A stretch of 64,000 nt of DNA from CAJQQY01 sp045106765 (GTDB taxonomy: Bacteria; Bacteroidota; Bacteroidia; Chitinophagales; Saprospiraceae), in NCBI GenBank assembly GCA_045106765.1, contig JBGCFD010000095.1:18250-82249 (forward strand). The letters are read 5' to 3'. A program made the position numbers and the translations under genes. Each line of letters opens with the position of its first letter. Position 1 is the stretch's first letter. A model generated the notes under the pieces. That model searched no databases. It was not told the DNA's origin and was given only the letters and a program-made list of their open reading frames with translations. Shown piece by piece: positions 51,521 to 60,443 of the stretch.

Positions 51521-52228
51521 TTACAATTCCTTTTTTTTCTTCATTTCAATATCAGGCTTTACTTCTCTTGGTAGTAAAATGGCGATGTGCTCTACCATCC
51601 TTTTTATTTCATCCTCCTTGTCTACATGATAAAAATTTCTAATCGTTTGCTTTTTATCAACAAGCACAAAAAATGGGTAATCGCCAATTTCTCCAGATTT
51701 ATTTTCTGTCAATTGAATATCTGTTGGACCGTCTTCATTCTTTTCCCATTTGGTTGGGACTTTAATTTCTTCTCCAATCCATTTTTGAATCGCTTGATTT
51801 GAAGTAGTCAAAAAATGATGTTGTTTTTCATCAAATTGATTTACTGCAAAAAGTCCTGCTAATACACCAGGCGATTTCACTTCAGATTCAATTGAAATAA
51901 TCACTAATTCTAAATTAGGATTATCACCAAATTGAGTATTCAACTTTCTCATGATATTAAACATCTCCTGATTCATTTTTCCATCTTTTCCAAAAAAAGA
52001 AATCACGGACATCGTATTTTCTAGACTATCAGAAGTATAAGTTCCACCAAGGTGATTGCTAAAATTAAAAGCTGGCAATTTTCCATAATCTTTTAATTCG
52101 GCTCTCGCATCCATTTGGTAATTGTATCCTGTCGTGAGGTAATACCAAGACAACAATGGAAAACCAATCAAAATAGTTAATATGGCAAACGTTTGGATTT
52201 TACTTTTCACATTAGGTTTATCAGACAT
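51521..52228 (-). CDS. Sco-like thioredoxin-fold protein without the copper cysteines
   Basis: The 235-residue protein has an N-terminal membrane anchor (FAILTILIGFPLLSWYYLT) and a SCO1/SenC-like thioredoxin fold: LPAFNFSNHLGGTYTSDSL, then a strand SVISFFGKDGKMNQEMFNIMRKL, LELVIISIESE, DYPFFVLVDKKQTIRNFY. The usual copper-binding CxxxC site should fall in the FFGKDGKM segment but both cysteines are replaced; I see no cysteine in the protein at all. It cannot deliver copper in the usual way. Position in the oxidase cluster nevertheless suggests an assembly role. Confidence 0.72.
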   Translation of the reverse strand: MSDKPNVKSKIQTFAILTILIGFPLLSWYYLTTGYNYQMDARAELKDYGKLPAFNFSNHLGGTYTSDSLENTMSVISFFGKDGKMNQEMFNIMRKLNTQFGDNPNLELVIISIESEVKSPGVLAGLFAVNQFDEKQHHFLTTSNQAIQKWIGEEIKVPTKWEKNEDGPTDIQLTENKSGEIGDYPFFVLVDKKQTIRNFYHVDKEDEIKRMVEHIAILLPREVKPDIEMKKKKEL

Positions 52229-52302
52229 TGGCTCTTTTTTTATTACTACGAAACTATCATTTTACTTTGACAGTATATTTAAAACTTAACTTTTAAACAA
52301 AA

Positions 52303-52331
52303 AAAAGGTGAGAATGTTATTCTCACCTTTT
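52303..52331 (-). terminator. Terminator after oxidase subunit IV gene
   Basis: GGTGAGAAT (52307-52315) pairs perfectly with ATTCTCACC (52319-52327) around a GTT loop, with A and T runs on both sides. It lies downstream of the subunit IV stop on the minus strand, ahead of the Sco-like gene. Confidence 0.8.
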
Positions 52332-52340
52332 TTATATTTT

Positions 52341-52781
52341 TTATTTGAAATCTTCTTTTTTTAGTTCTCGAGTATTTTCGAGCATACCAATTTTTTTAAT
52401 TTTATAGGTGGGATCTTCTACCTCTATTTTATCTTTTCTATCAATCACATTTCTTCGTTCTCCATAAGAAGCACCCTCATTAAAAAAGGCTACGACTGCC
52501 CAAACCAATAACATAGTTGGCATTAATACACTTGCAGCCAATCCTTTAGCTTCATAACGCATATGCATAAATTCATATACAATAAAGTAAGCTTTGTATA
52601 AACTTAATCCAATCATTAATGCCATATACACATAACGCATCCAAGTGTCTCCTACATCAAATGAAGTGATGTGTCCATTTGCAAATAATGCAATCGCGAC
52701 TTCTACGATAGTTAATACACCAAGAAGGATTAAACCTTTGACTACTACTTTTTTACTTTCTTCGTAACTTAAATGTCCCAT
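52341..52781 (-). CDS. Cytochrome c oxidase subunit IV-like protein
   Basis: The 146-residue protein has three membrane helices (about 15-35, 46-66, 80-100). Its sequence fits prokaryotic cytochrome c oxidase subunit IV: SYEESKKVVVKGLILLGVLTIVEVAIAL, then a helix with KAYFIVYEFMHMRYEAKGL, then a third helix. The protein stabilises the oxidase rather than taking part in catalysis. A soluble ~40-residue tail is longer than usual. It follows the subunit III gene. Confidence 0.85.
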   Translation of the reverse strand: MGHLSYEESKKVVVKGLILLGVLTIVEVAIALFANGHITSFDVGDTWMRYVYMALMIGLSLYKAYFIVYEFMHMRYEAKGLAASVLMPTMLLVWAVVAFFNEGASYGERRNVIDRKDKIEVEDPTYKIKKIGMLENTRELKKEDFK

Positions 52782-52878
52782 TATCGAAATTTTATTTTTA
52801 AACGAATTTGATTTTTTTCAAACTCTCTTTTAGTCAATTAATTTATTTTTTATAAAAAAGTCTTTTGACTTTTGATTC

Positions 52879-53922
52879 TTATAAAAGGTAAAAACAAAGA
52901 AAAACGAATACCCAAACCAAATCGACAAAGTGCCAGTACAATCCAATTTTCTCTACCATCTCATATCCATTCTTTCTTTTGGCATACAAACCGCTTGCTA
53001 CATTAATCATAATAATAATTAAGAACACTACTCCTGAGAGTACGTGGAATCCGTGGAAACCTGTGATAAAGAAAAATAATGAACCGAATGCGATTGGACC
53101 AAATTCTTCTGCCTTGATTGTCCCATCTTCTCCACGAAATGCTGCTGGCTCGTATAAGTGAGTATCATGTCCGTAAGTAATTAAGTATGGATCTTTTACT
53201 TCAAAAGATAATTCATTATCCGCTGTCAACTCTTCAAAAGTCTTTTCGTGCGTTCTTTTTACAAAGAATCTATTTTCTTCAATATCTTTTGTACCTGGTT
53301 TAAGATAATACATGATTTCTTCATGATGTCCACCTTCAGCATGATCATCGTGACCATGAGCATGAAGATCCATTCCTTGAAGTTCAGGAGCATCGCTTGC
53401 TTTTTTAGCTATATATCCTTCCGCCACTAACTCTTTTCCACTCACATAAGTACCCGCTTCTAACTGAGATGAAAATGGGTCTTTAGTTACAGTAACCCCT
53501 TCACCGTTAATCATTGTGTTCCATTCCCAAGCTTGACATCCAAGGAAAGTAGCACCACCAACAATGGTTAATGCCATCCAAAAAACAACGCCTCGCTTAT
53601 TCTCTCTAGCTCCTTCTTGTACCGCTCTTACCATTGTTACAGAACTAATGATCAAAACAAAAGTCATGAATGTTACAAAAATCAAAGGCCATTCACCATG
53701 CAAAAATGGCGCTTTTGCAAAAACAAAATCAGGCACAGGCCAAGCCGGCATACTAAAACGAATCGTTCCGTATGCGATCAAAAACCCTGCGAATGTGAAT
53801 GCATCCGAAACTAGGAAATACCACATCATCAACTTCCCGTAACTTGCATCCATGGGAGCCTGTCCTCCATCCCATTTTCCTTCAACTTCATCGTGGTGTC
53901 CGTGTACTGCTGTATCTGCCAT
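52879..53922 (-). CDS. ctaE: Cytochrome c oxidase subunit III with a His-rich insertion
   Basis: The 347-residue protein is a subunit III of the heme-copper oxidase. It has early helices (YGKLMMWYFLVSDAFTFAGFLIAYG), a QAWEW motif, and the C-terminal block GSLFFFITGFHGFHVLSG...YWHFVDLVWVFVF. Between the EW helix and the GSLFFF helix is a ~120-residue hydrophilic insertion, with a His-rich stretch (HAHGHDDHAEGGHHEE), that normal subunits III lack. It is the second subunit III gene of the cluster; the other is at 54040. Confidence 0.9.
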   Translation of the reverse strand: MADTAVHGHHDEVEGKWDGGQAPMDASYGKLMMWYFLVSDAFTFAGFLIAYGTIRFSMPAWPVPDFVFAKAPFLHGEWPLIFVTFMTFVLIISSVTMVRAVQEGARENKRGVVFWMALTIVGGATFLGCQAWEWNTMINGEGVTVTKDPFSSQLEAGTYVSGKELVAEGYIAKKASDAPELQGMDLHAHGHDDHAEGGHHEEIMYYLKPGTKDIEENRFFVKRTHEKTFEELTADNELSFEVKDPYLITYGHDTHLYEPAAFRGEDGTIKAEEFGPIAFGSLFFFITGFHGFHVLSGVVFLIIIMINVASGLYAKRKNGYEMVEKIGLYWHFVDLVWVFVFLCFYLL

Positions 53923-53974
53923 TATGAACTATTTTAAAATTTTCAGTTTTTTATTTAAATAATTTAAACTTATT

Positions 53975-54003
53975 CGTTTGACGTTGAACGTTTGACGTTT
54001 GAC
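53975..54003. repeat. Run of CGTTTGAC-type octamers
   Basis: Three copies of CGTTTGAC (two overlapping by one base) with a CGTTGAA variant between the first two lie in the gap between the two subunit III genes. Its complement appears at 41334-41348. It is probably a relic of a short dispersed repeat. Confidence 0.4.
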
Positions 54004-54039
54004 GGCCGCCCACTCTACTCTTTTTGAATAAACTCTTTT

Positions 54040-54630
54040 CTATGAATTCAATACTAAAAAGAAAATTAAGTACAACCAAAGTACTCCAACGAAATGCCAG
54101 TAAGTTACTGTTAAATCTAGTCGGTGTATTCTTTGAGGTGTAACAAAATTTTTCAAAGAAAATGCATGAACTAATGCTGCAGTCAAGGCAACTAATCCAC
54201 CTAAAACATGTGCAGCATGCACTCCAGAAATTACGTATACAAATGATCCTGCTGGATTTCCTGTCATAAAAATTCCATTACTAGTCATTTCCATCCATGC
54301 TTCATATTGTAAAACTACAAATGCAATTCCCATCAATGAACCAACTACTAAAAAAGTTTTATATTTAGAAAAATCGCCATTTCGAAAAGCAACTTTTGAA
54401 AAATGTAAAACTAAACTAGTCGCCACAATTAAACCTGCATTCCAAAAGAATAAATTGGGTAAATCAAACTCTAACCAATTCCCCGCTGCTCTCCTTACTA
54501 CAAATGCACTTGTAAAACCTACAAACATCATTACCATACTCGCACATGCTATATAAAGCGCAAATTTCTGAGGATGAATTTTATTTCTCGTTTGTGTTTT
54601 TGGTCTGTTATCAAAAATGGTCGCATTCAT
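54040..54630 (-). CDS. ctaE: Cytochrome c oxidase subunit III, short form
   Basis: This 196-residue subunit III has five membrane helices and the family blocks FALYIACASMVMMFVGFTSAFVV, VLQYEAWMEM, GVHAAHVLGG and the C-terminal YWHFVGVLWLYLIFFL. It is a compact version without the extra insertion of the neighbour at 52879. Two subunit III genes in tandem are common in Bacteroidota oxidase clusters. Its start lies 12 bases after the ctaB stop. Confidence 0.92.
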   Translation of the reverse strand: MNATIFDNRPKTQTRNKIHPQKFALYIACASMVMMFVGFTSAFVVRRAAGNWLEFDLPNLFFWNAGLIVATSLVLHFSKVAFRNGDFSKYKTFLVVGSLMGIAFVVLQYEAWMEMTSNGIFMTGNPAGSFVYVISGVHAAHVLGGLVALTAALVHAFSLKNFVTPQRIHRLDLTVTYWHFVGVLWLYLIFFLVLNS

Positions 54631-54642
54631 ACTACCGTTATT

Positions 54643-55542
54643 TTAAATCTTATCAATAACCAAAGCAATTAATGCTATTGGCAAATAAACAAAAGAACTA
54701 AACATCAATTTTAGTGCTGCTTCTTTTGTGCATTCTTTATATAATTTCCAACTGTATCCTGCGTAAATCACTCCTAAACTAGCAACGATAATTGCTGAAA
54801 TGATTCCTGTTACTCCCATGAAGTAAGGCATCAAACTAACTACAATTAACATCAAGGCAAAATAGAATGATTGTAAACCTGCGCTGTAATCTCGTTCTCC
54901 ATCCTTTGATGGTAACAATCGAAAACCAGCATTAGAATAGTCTTCATGCCCAACCCATGCAATCGCCCAAAAATGAGGAAATTGCCACATAAATTGAATT
55001 CCAAAAAGAACAATGGCTAATGCTGTCAAATCTCCTTGAGCAGCTACACAACCAATCATAGTTGGTAAAGCTCCAGGAATTGCTCCGATAAAAACTGCAA
55101 CTGGTGAAATTCTTTTCATTGGAGTATACAAGAATGAATAAAGAATCAATGACAAAGTTCCAAGTACCGCAGTCCACGGATTAATAAATGCCAAGAACGT
55201 AATTCCAATCATACTCGCAAATCCAGCAATCATAATTGCCTCTGAAACATTCATTCTTCCTGCTGCTAATGGTCGGTCAGCGGTTCGCTTCATCAATGGA
55301 TCAGTATCTCTTTCGAGTACTTGATTCAAAGTGTTAGCAGCACCAGTTACCAAAAATCCACCAAGGCAAAGTGCTATAAAAATCGTCCAATTTAAGTCTC
55401 CTTGTAGAGCAACTAAATATGCCATAGCTGCGGAAAACACAACTAACATATTCAAACGGAATTTGAATAACATATTATAGTCTGCTACTTTCTGACGAAA
55501 GGCACTAACTGAATTTGATTTATTTATTACTCTTGTTCTCAC
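54643..55542 (-). CDS. ctaB: Heme O synthase (protoheme IX farnesyltransferase)
   Basis: CtaB/CyoE transfers a farnesyl group to heme B to make heme O, the precursor for the oxidase heme. The 299-residue UbiA-family membrane protein has the first Asp-rich motif, NTLNQVLERDTDPLMKRT (NxxxDxxxD-like), PLAAGR, and the second motif region GHEDYSNAGFRLLPSKDG. About eight helices are predicted. It is leftward and lies between ctaD (53-base gap) and the short subunit III gene. Confidence 0.94.
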   Translation of the reverse strand: MRTRVINKSNSVSAFRQKVADYNMLFKFRLNMLVVFSAAMAYLVALQGDLNWTIFIALCLGGFLVTGAANTLNQVLERDTDPLMKRTADRPLAAGRMNVSEAIMIAGFASMIGITFLAFINPWTAVLGTLSLILYSFLYTPMKRISPVAVFIGAIPGALPTMIGCVAAQGDLTALAIVLFGIQFMWQFPHFWAIAWVGHEDYSNAGFRLLPSKDGERDYSAGLQSFYFALMLIVVSLMPYFMGVTGIISAIIVASLGVIYAGYSWKLYKECTKEAALKLMFSSFVYLPIALIALVIDKI

Positions 55543-55595
55543 TAAACTAAATTCTAAATGATAATTTTTGAATATAAAATATCAACACACTACAC

Positions 55596-57449
55596 TTAGT
55601 GGTCGCCGTTGTCTTTTTCTCCATCAGCCAATGGAATGATTTGCGGAATAAATTCCTTCCCATCTTTTCCATAATCGTAAGCCCATCTTTGAACAGCTGG
55701 AATTTTTCCAGGCCAATTACCGTGACCAGCTTCAATAGGAGTTGTCCATTCTAAAGTAGTTGCTCCCCATGGGTTTCTAGTTGTAACTTTTTTCCCTTTG
55801 AAAATACTATAAAAGAAATTAATGATAAATAATACTTGCAAAGCAAATACTACTACTGCTGCAATCGTGATAAACTTATTAATATTAGCAAAGTGAGAGA
55901 AGTTCTCAAAAGTATCAAATGAATAATATCGACGAGGTACACCTGCCATTCCTAGATAATGCATTGGCCAGAATACTGCATACGCTCCAATCAATGTTCC
56001 CCAGAAATGAATTCGACCTAAAGTTTCATTCATAAATCTAGCATACATTTTAGGGAACCAATGATATACTCCTGCGAACATTCCGAAGAAAGCTGCAACT
56101 CCCATTACAATATGGAAGTGGGCTACTACGAAATATGTATCGTGCATTTGAATATCAATCGCAGAGTTTCCTAAGAAAATACCTGTCAAACCTCCTGAGA
56201 TAAACATCGAAACGAATCCAATACTAAATAAAGAAGCTGCGTTAAATCTGATATTACCTCCATATAATGTCGCAATCCAGTTGAACACTTTTACCGCAGA
56301 TGGTACTGCAATAATCAAAGTAAAGATTACGAAGAAATTCGAGATAAATGGATTCACTCCTGACATAAACATATGGTGAGCCCATACGATAAACGATAAG
56401 AAGGCAATTGCCAAAATAGAATAAACCATCGCTCGGTAACCAAAAATTGGTTTACGTGCGTGAACAGAAAGTACTTCTGAAACAATCCCCATCGCGGGCA
56501 AAATAATAATGTACACCTCAGGGTGACCTAAGAACCAGAATAAATGCTGGTATAAAATAGGGCTACCGCCTACGTGCTCCAATGCTTGACCACCAACAAA
56601 TATTTCACTTAAGAAAAAGCTTGTTTGTAAAGCCCTATCGCACATCAATAAAAAGAAGGCAGAAACTAAGACTGGGAAAGATAAAATCCCTAATATCGCT
56701 GTGATGAAAAATGCCCAAATTGTTAGAGGCAATCTCCACATTGTCATTCCTTTTGTTCGAAGGTTCAATACTGTTGTTACATAATTGATACCTCCTAATA
56801 AAACTGATACTACGAAGAAAACTAAACTTACTGTCCACATCGTCATCCCTGCGCCTGATCCAGCAGAAGCTTGAGGCAGAGCACTTAGTGGTGGATAAGC
56901 TGTCCATCCTCCTGAGAAAGGTCCAGTACTTAAAAACAATGAGGCAAACATGATTGCTCCTGCTAAAAAGAAGAACCAGTATGATAACATATTCAAGAGT
57001 GGCGATGCCATATCCCTTGCTCCTACTTGCAATGGAATCAATAAATTACTAAATGTTCCACTCAGCCCTGCAGTCAATACAAAGAATACGATGACCGTAC
57101 CATGAATTGTAACTAAGGCGTAGTAAAATTCTGGTGCTAGAGTACCTACGCCATCAGCAACTGTAATCCATTTTCCTAAAACTGGTTTTAACCACATTAA
57201 ACTTTCCTCTGGAAAACCTAACTGCATACGAAAAACCAAAGACATCATTGCCCCCATGACTCCCCAAAACATTCCTGTGATCAGGAATTGTTTGGCAATC
57301 ATTTTGTGATCCTGACTAAAAATATAAGTCGTTATAAAACCCGATTGAAACTTATCGTCGTCATGATGCTCATGAAAGTGATCATCATAGCCATACTCCT
57401 CTATGAGTAAGTCCGTTTCAGAAATTTTAGTTGTTGTAATAGTAGCCAT
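55596..57449 (-). CDS. ctaD: Cytochrome c oxidase subunit I
   Basis: This is the catalytic subunit I of the heme-copper oxidase, which reduces oxygen to water and pumps protons. The 617-residue protein has twelve or more helices. Key residues are visible: a low-spin heme His in ALVTIHGTVIVFF, the CuB/Tyr pair in WFLGHPEVYIIILP, the second and third CuB His in FIVWAHHMF, and the HDTYFVVAHFHIVMG block for heme a3. The N-terminus has an extra His-rich segment (YGYDDHFHEHHDDDKF). It is followed by heme O synthase and preceded by subunit II. Confidence 0.96.
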   Translation of the reverse strand: MATITTTKISETDLLIEEYGYDDHFHEHHDDDKFQSGFITTYIFSQDHKMIAKQFLITGMFWGVMGAMMSLVFRMQLGFPEESLMWLKPVLGKWITVADGVGTLAPEFYYALVTIHGTVIVFFVLTAGLSGTFSNLLIPLQVGARDMASPLLNMLSYWFFFLAGAIMFASLFLSTGPFSGGWTAYPPLSALPQASAGSGAGMTMWTVSLVFFVVSVLLGGINYVTTVLNLRTKGMTMWRLPLTIWAFFITAILGILSFPVLVSAFFLLMCDRALQTSFFLSEIFVGGQALEHVGGSPILYQHLFWFLGHPEVYIIILPAMGIVSEVLSVHARKPIFGYRAMVYSILAIAFLSFIVWAHHMFMSGVNPFISNFFVIFTLIIAVPSAVKVFNWIATLYGGNIRFNAASLFSIGFVSMFISGGLTGIFLGNSAIDIQMHDTYFVVAHFHIVMGVAAFFGMFAGVYHWFPKMYARFMNETLGRIHFWGTLIGAYAVFWPMHYLGMAGVPRRYYSFDTFENFSHFANINKFITIAAVVVFALQVLFIINFFYSIFKGKKVTTRNPWGATTLEWTTPIEAGHGNWPGKIPAVQRWAYDYGKDGKEFIPQIIPLADGEKDNGDH

Positions 57450-57501
57450 TATGATAATTTTTATAAGATCAAATCCAATATAGGATTGAATTTCCGTTTT
57501 G

Positions 57502-58983
57502 TTATTGTGCTATAATTCTTGCCTCTGTTCTTCTATTTTTTTGACGTCCAGCATCAGTATCATTATCACCAATTGGTTGGTCTTCTCCATATCCAACTGC
57601 CGTTAATCTGCTAGCATCAATATTTTCATTCCGTACTAAATAATTATAAACTGTATTTGCTCGTGCATCAGAAAGCGTTAAGTTAGGTAATTCTGCTCCT
57701 TGACTATCTGTATGCCCTGCTAATTCAATCATTACATTTGGCTTGCTTCTTAATTGTTCAGCCAAGTTCATAATTTGATATTTAGATAATGCAGTAAGAC
57801 TAGCTTTGCCAGTTTCAAATTCTACTTTATCCAAAATGATTGTTTTGTCTTCAGCAATTAATGTACTTTCAAAGTTAGTTTTGAATTCAGCAGATCGAGC
57901 TGCATACTCTGCATCAAATAATTGGTCTTTATAAGGATCTTCATCTGAGAATCTTACTCCCGACGTGAAGTAATTAGATTTTTGTTGACTTAACCATTTC
58001 TCATACTCTTCCTCCGATACAATTTCTACCACCTTCTTCATGGCATAGTGACCTGATCCACAAAGTTCTGCACAGTTTAAAGCAAAATTAAAAGTCTCCC
58101 AAAGTTGTAAATCAGGATTATTAGGATCTTGTGCTTGATACTCAGGATATTTTGATAAATCTTTTCTATAATCCTTGGTAGTAATTTTTGGTGTAAAATA
58201 GAAGTAAGTTGGAAGACCAGGAACTGCATCCATTTTTACTCTAAAGTGTGGCATAGCAAAGTTATGCAAAACATCTTTTGCTGTAATTCGCACCCTTACT
58301 TTTTTTCCTACAGGTAAAACAATTTTATCTGCAACTATATCATCTAAGTTTTTATCATCTGTCCAATCTTGACCAAGGCTATTTAGCCCTGTAATCATCT
58401 TATAATTCTTAGTACCAATTTTTCCATCTTGACCTGGGTAACGTATAGTCCAAGAGAATTGGTGAGCAGTAGCTTCGATTTCAATATCTTCATCTCCATC
58501 ATCACCCATGACCTCATTCCATGCAATCAGACCATTAACTACCAAAAAGCACATTACAATTGCAGGAATTGCTGTCCATACTAACTCAAGCTTAGTGTCA
58601 TGAGGCATAAACAACGCTTTCCGACCTCTTCTTCCACGGTATTTCCAAGCATACCAAAACAAAGCAATATGGGTTAAGACAAAGACGATATAGGTAAAAG
58701 CTAAAGTAATATTGAACATTCCATCTATTGAATCTCCATGAATAGAGGCAGATGCATGTGGCCCATAACCTAACATCCAATTCTTATAATACATGGCTGA
58801 AGCAAGACTAATAAACAAAAAGAGCACTAGGAAGATTACTCCGAATATTCCTTGGCGAGTATTTAAATCCTCTTGAGCATCAGCCTCTCCTCTGATGGAG
58901 CGAGCAATTTCCGTTACTTTACCTAACTGCACTAGAACGACAGCAGTCAAAACGATACATAAAAAGATAATTAAAAATGTCAT
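57502..58983 (-). CDS. ctaC: Cytochrome c oxidase subunit II fused to an OmpA-like peptidoglycan-binding domain
   Basis: The 493-residue protein is an oxidase subunit II followed by an extra domain. An N-terminal signal-like helix and two more membrane helices (to about residue 155) lead to the cupredoxin. Its CuA site is intact: H240 in DVLHNFAMPHF, then C304, C308, H312 and M315 in CAELCGSGHYAM. Residues ~375-493 form a full OmpA C-like domain: IILDKVEFETGKASLT, GHTDSQG (H424), SDARANTVYNYL, GYGEDQP and NRRTEARI (N483). That domain binds peptidoglycan in other proteins, so it may tether the oxidase to the cell wall. I know of no common subunit II with this fusion. Confidence 0.92.
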   Translation of the reverse strand: MTFLIIFLCIVLTAVVLVQLGKVTEIARSIRGEADAQEDLNTRQGIFGVIFLVLFLFISLASAMYYKNWMLGYGPHASASIHGDSIDGMFNITLAFTYIVFVLTHIALFWYAWKYRGRRGRKALFMPHDTKLELVWTAIPAIVMCFLVVNGLIAWNEVMGDDGDEDIEIEATAHQFSWTIRYPGQDGKIGTKNYKMITGLNSLGQDWTDDKNLDDIVADKIVLPVGKKVRVRITAKDVLHNFAMPHFRVKMDAVPGLPTYFYFTPKITTKDYRKDLSKYPEYQAQDPNNPDLQLWETFNFALNCAELCGSGHYAMKKVVEIVSEEEYEKWLSQQKSNYFTSGVRFSDEDPYKDQLFDAEYAARSAEFKTNFESTLIAEDKTIILDKVEFETGKASLTALSKYQIMNLAEQLRSKPNVMIELAGHTDSQGAELPNLTLSDARANTVYNYLVRNENIDASRLTAVGYGEDQPIGDNDTDAGRQKNRRTEARIIAQ

Positions 58984-59093
58984 ATCTTAAATTCTATTTA
59001 TTTCTATTCTAACAATATAGATTAAAATCTTGTTTTCAAAAACTAACGTTTATTAGTTTTTTTTATAAAATATTAAACTGATTTTATAAAAAT

Positions 59094-60389
59094 TTAAATA
59101 ACGTGGTGCGTTACACTTTCTCCAATGTATGGATCATTCGCAGGCGCTAATGGTGCTTCACTTAATTTAGAGAAAGTGAAATAAATGAACATCGCCGTGA
59201 ATCCTAAAAATGTTCCTAATTCCAATAATCCTGGAAGTGCATAACCTGTAACTGAACCGAGTGCAGTAGCAGCATCATTACTTCCTGCAATATTGATTAA
59301 TGCACCTGGCTTAATTAAATAAAACATATCAAACCAATGTCCAAAGAAAGTAATCGCCGCAACTAAACCGATAGTACCAAATTTTCTTTTTGAAGAATTT
59401 CTAATCAAAATTAAAAATGGTAAAGCGAAGTTAAGGATCAAGTTTCCGTAAAATAAAATTGGATATTGATCTCTTCTTGTCAAGAAGTAAATTGTTTCCT
59501 CTCCGTTGTTTGAATACCAAATCAACATATATTGAGAGAACCAAGTATAAGTCCAGAATACAGAAAAACCGAATAGGTATTTTCCAATATCATGCATGTG
59601 ATTTTCAGTTACATACACGAAATATCCTCGTGATTTTAAATAAATCAACATCAATACTGTCATGGAAAGTAGCCCTACAAAGAAACTTGCAGTTACATTC
59701 CAAGCATACATTGTTGAATACCAATGTGCATCTACAGACATCATCCATTGCCAGATTAAAATGGCACTTGTGAATGCTCCCCAAGGAAGGAAAGTTGCCA
59801 TCCAATTTCTCATTTTATTATGGTAAGTATAATCTCCTTTTTGGCTGCTATCTTCAGCAATTGAAAGTGAACGAATTCTCATTGTTATAAAAACATATAC
59901 ACCTACACAAATGATTGTAGCAAATGTGTACCAGTACTTATTTAAGAAAGGTGCTTTTCCTGCAATGATTTCATCATAATGAGGATCAGTAGGATCAGTT
60001 ACACCATGAGCATTCCAATGGTAGAGGTGATGCCAATGCATCCAAACTCCTGCTACCAATACAAGCATCATTACTAAACCAACTCCCATCCATAATGCAT
60101 ATGCTTCCCACAATCTTTTCATTCCTGTAAACCATCCACCATATGCAGTAATAAATGCACAGTAACCAAACATTGCAGTAAATGCCATCCCAAAAAAGAA
60201 TACAGCATTCATCAAAAAATTACTCCAAAATCGCATGTGGTAAGTAGATACAGTTTCCTCATGGCCATGGTTCATGACAGTCATCGTAGCTGGTTCTACA
60301 AAATATGTAGCAGCTAAACAGATTGCACCTAATGCCATAAAAAACATCAACACCATCTTTTCTCTGCCTGTAAACGTAAATTGATTCAT
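59094..60389 (-). CDS. actF: Alternative complex III subunit ActF, quinone-binding membrane subunit
   Basis: The 431-residue protein has about ten membrane helices and is of the ActF type (a short relative of ActC/NrfD-like proteins). It contains GREKMVLMFFMALGAICLAATYF, an acidic loop, GAFTSAILIWQWMMSVDAHWYSTMYAWN and LFGFSVFWTYTWFSQYMLIWYSN. It belongs to the quinol:cytochrome c oxidoreductase complex that replaces cytochrome bc1 in Bacteroidota. It is followed on the same strand by oxidase subunit II. Confidence 0.9.
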   Translation of the reverse strand: MNQFTFTGREKMVLMFFMALGAICLAATYFVEPATMTVMNHGHEETVSTYHMRFWSNFLMNAVFFFGMAFTAMFGYCAFITAYGGWFTGMKRLWEAYALWMGVGLVMMLVLVAGVWMHWHHLYHWNAHGVTDPTDPHYDEIIAGKAPFLNKYWYTFATIICVGVYVFITMRIRSLSIAEDSSQKGDYTYHNKMRNWMATFLPWGAFTSAILIWQWMMSVDAHWYSTMYAWNVTASFFVGLLSMTVLMLIYLKSRGYFVYVTENHMHDIGKYLFGFSVFWTYTWFSQYMLIWYSNNGEETIYFLTRRDQYPILFYGNLILNFALPFLILIRNSSKRKFGTIGLVAAITFFGHWFDMFYLIKPGALINIAGSNDAATALGSVTGYALPGLLELGTFLGFTAMFIYFTFSKLSEAPLAPANDPYIGESVTHHVI

Positions 60390-60443
60390 CTCTGAATATT
60401 ATTATTTTATGATTTTAATTTTATTCTTTTTTTCACTAAAAGA

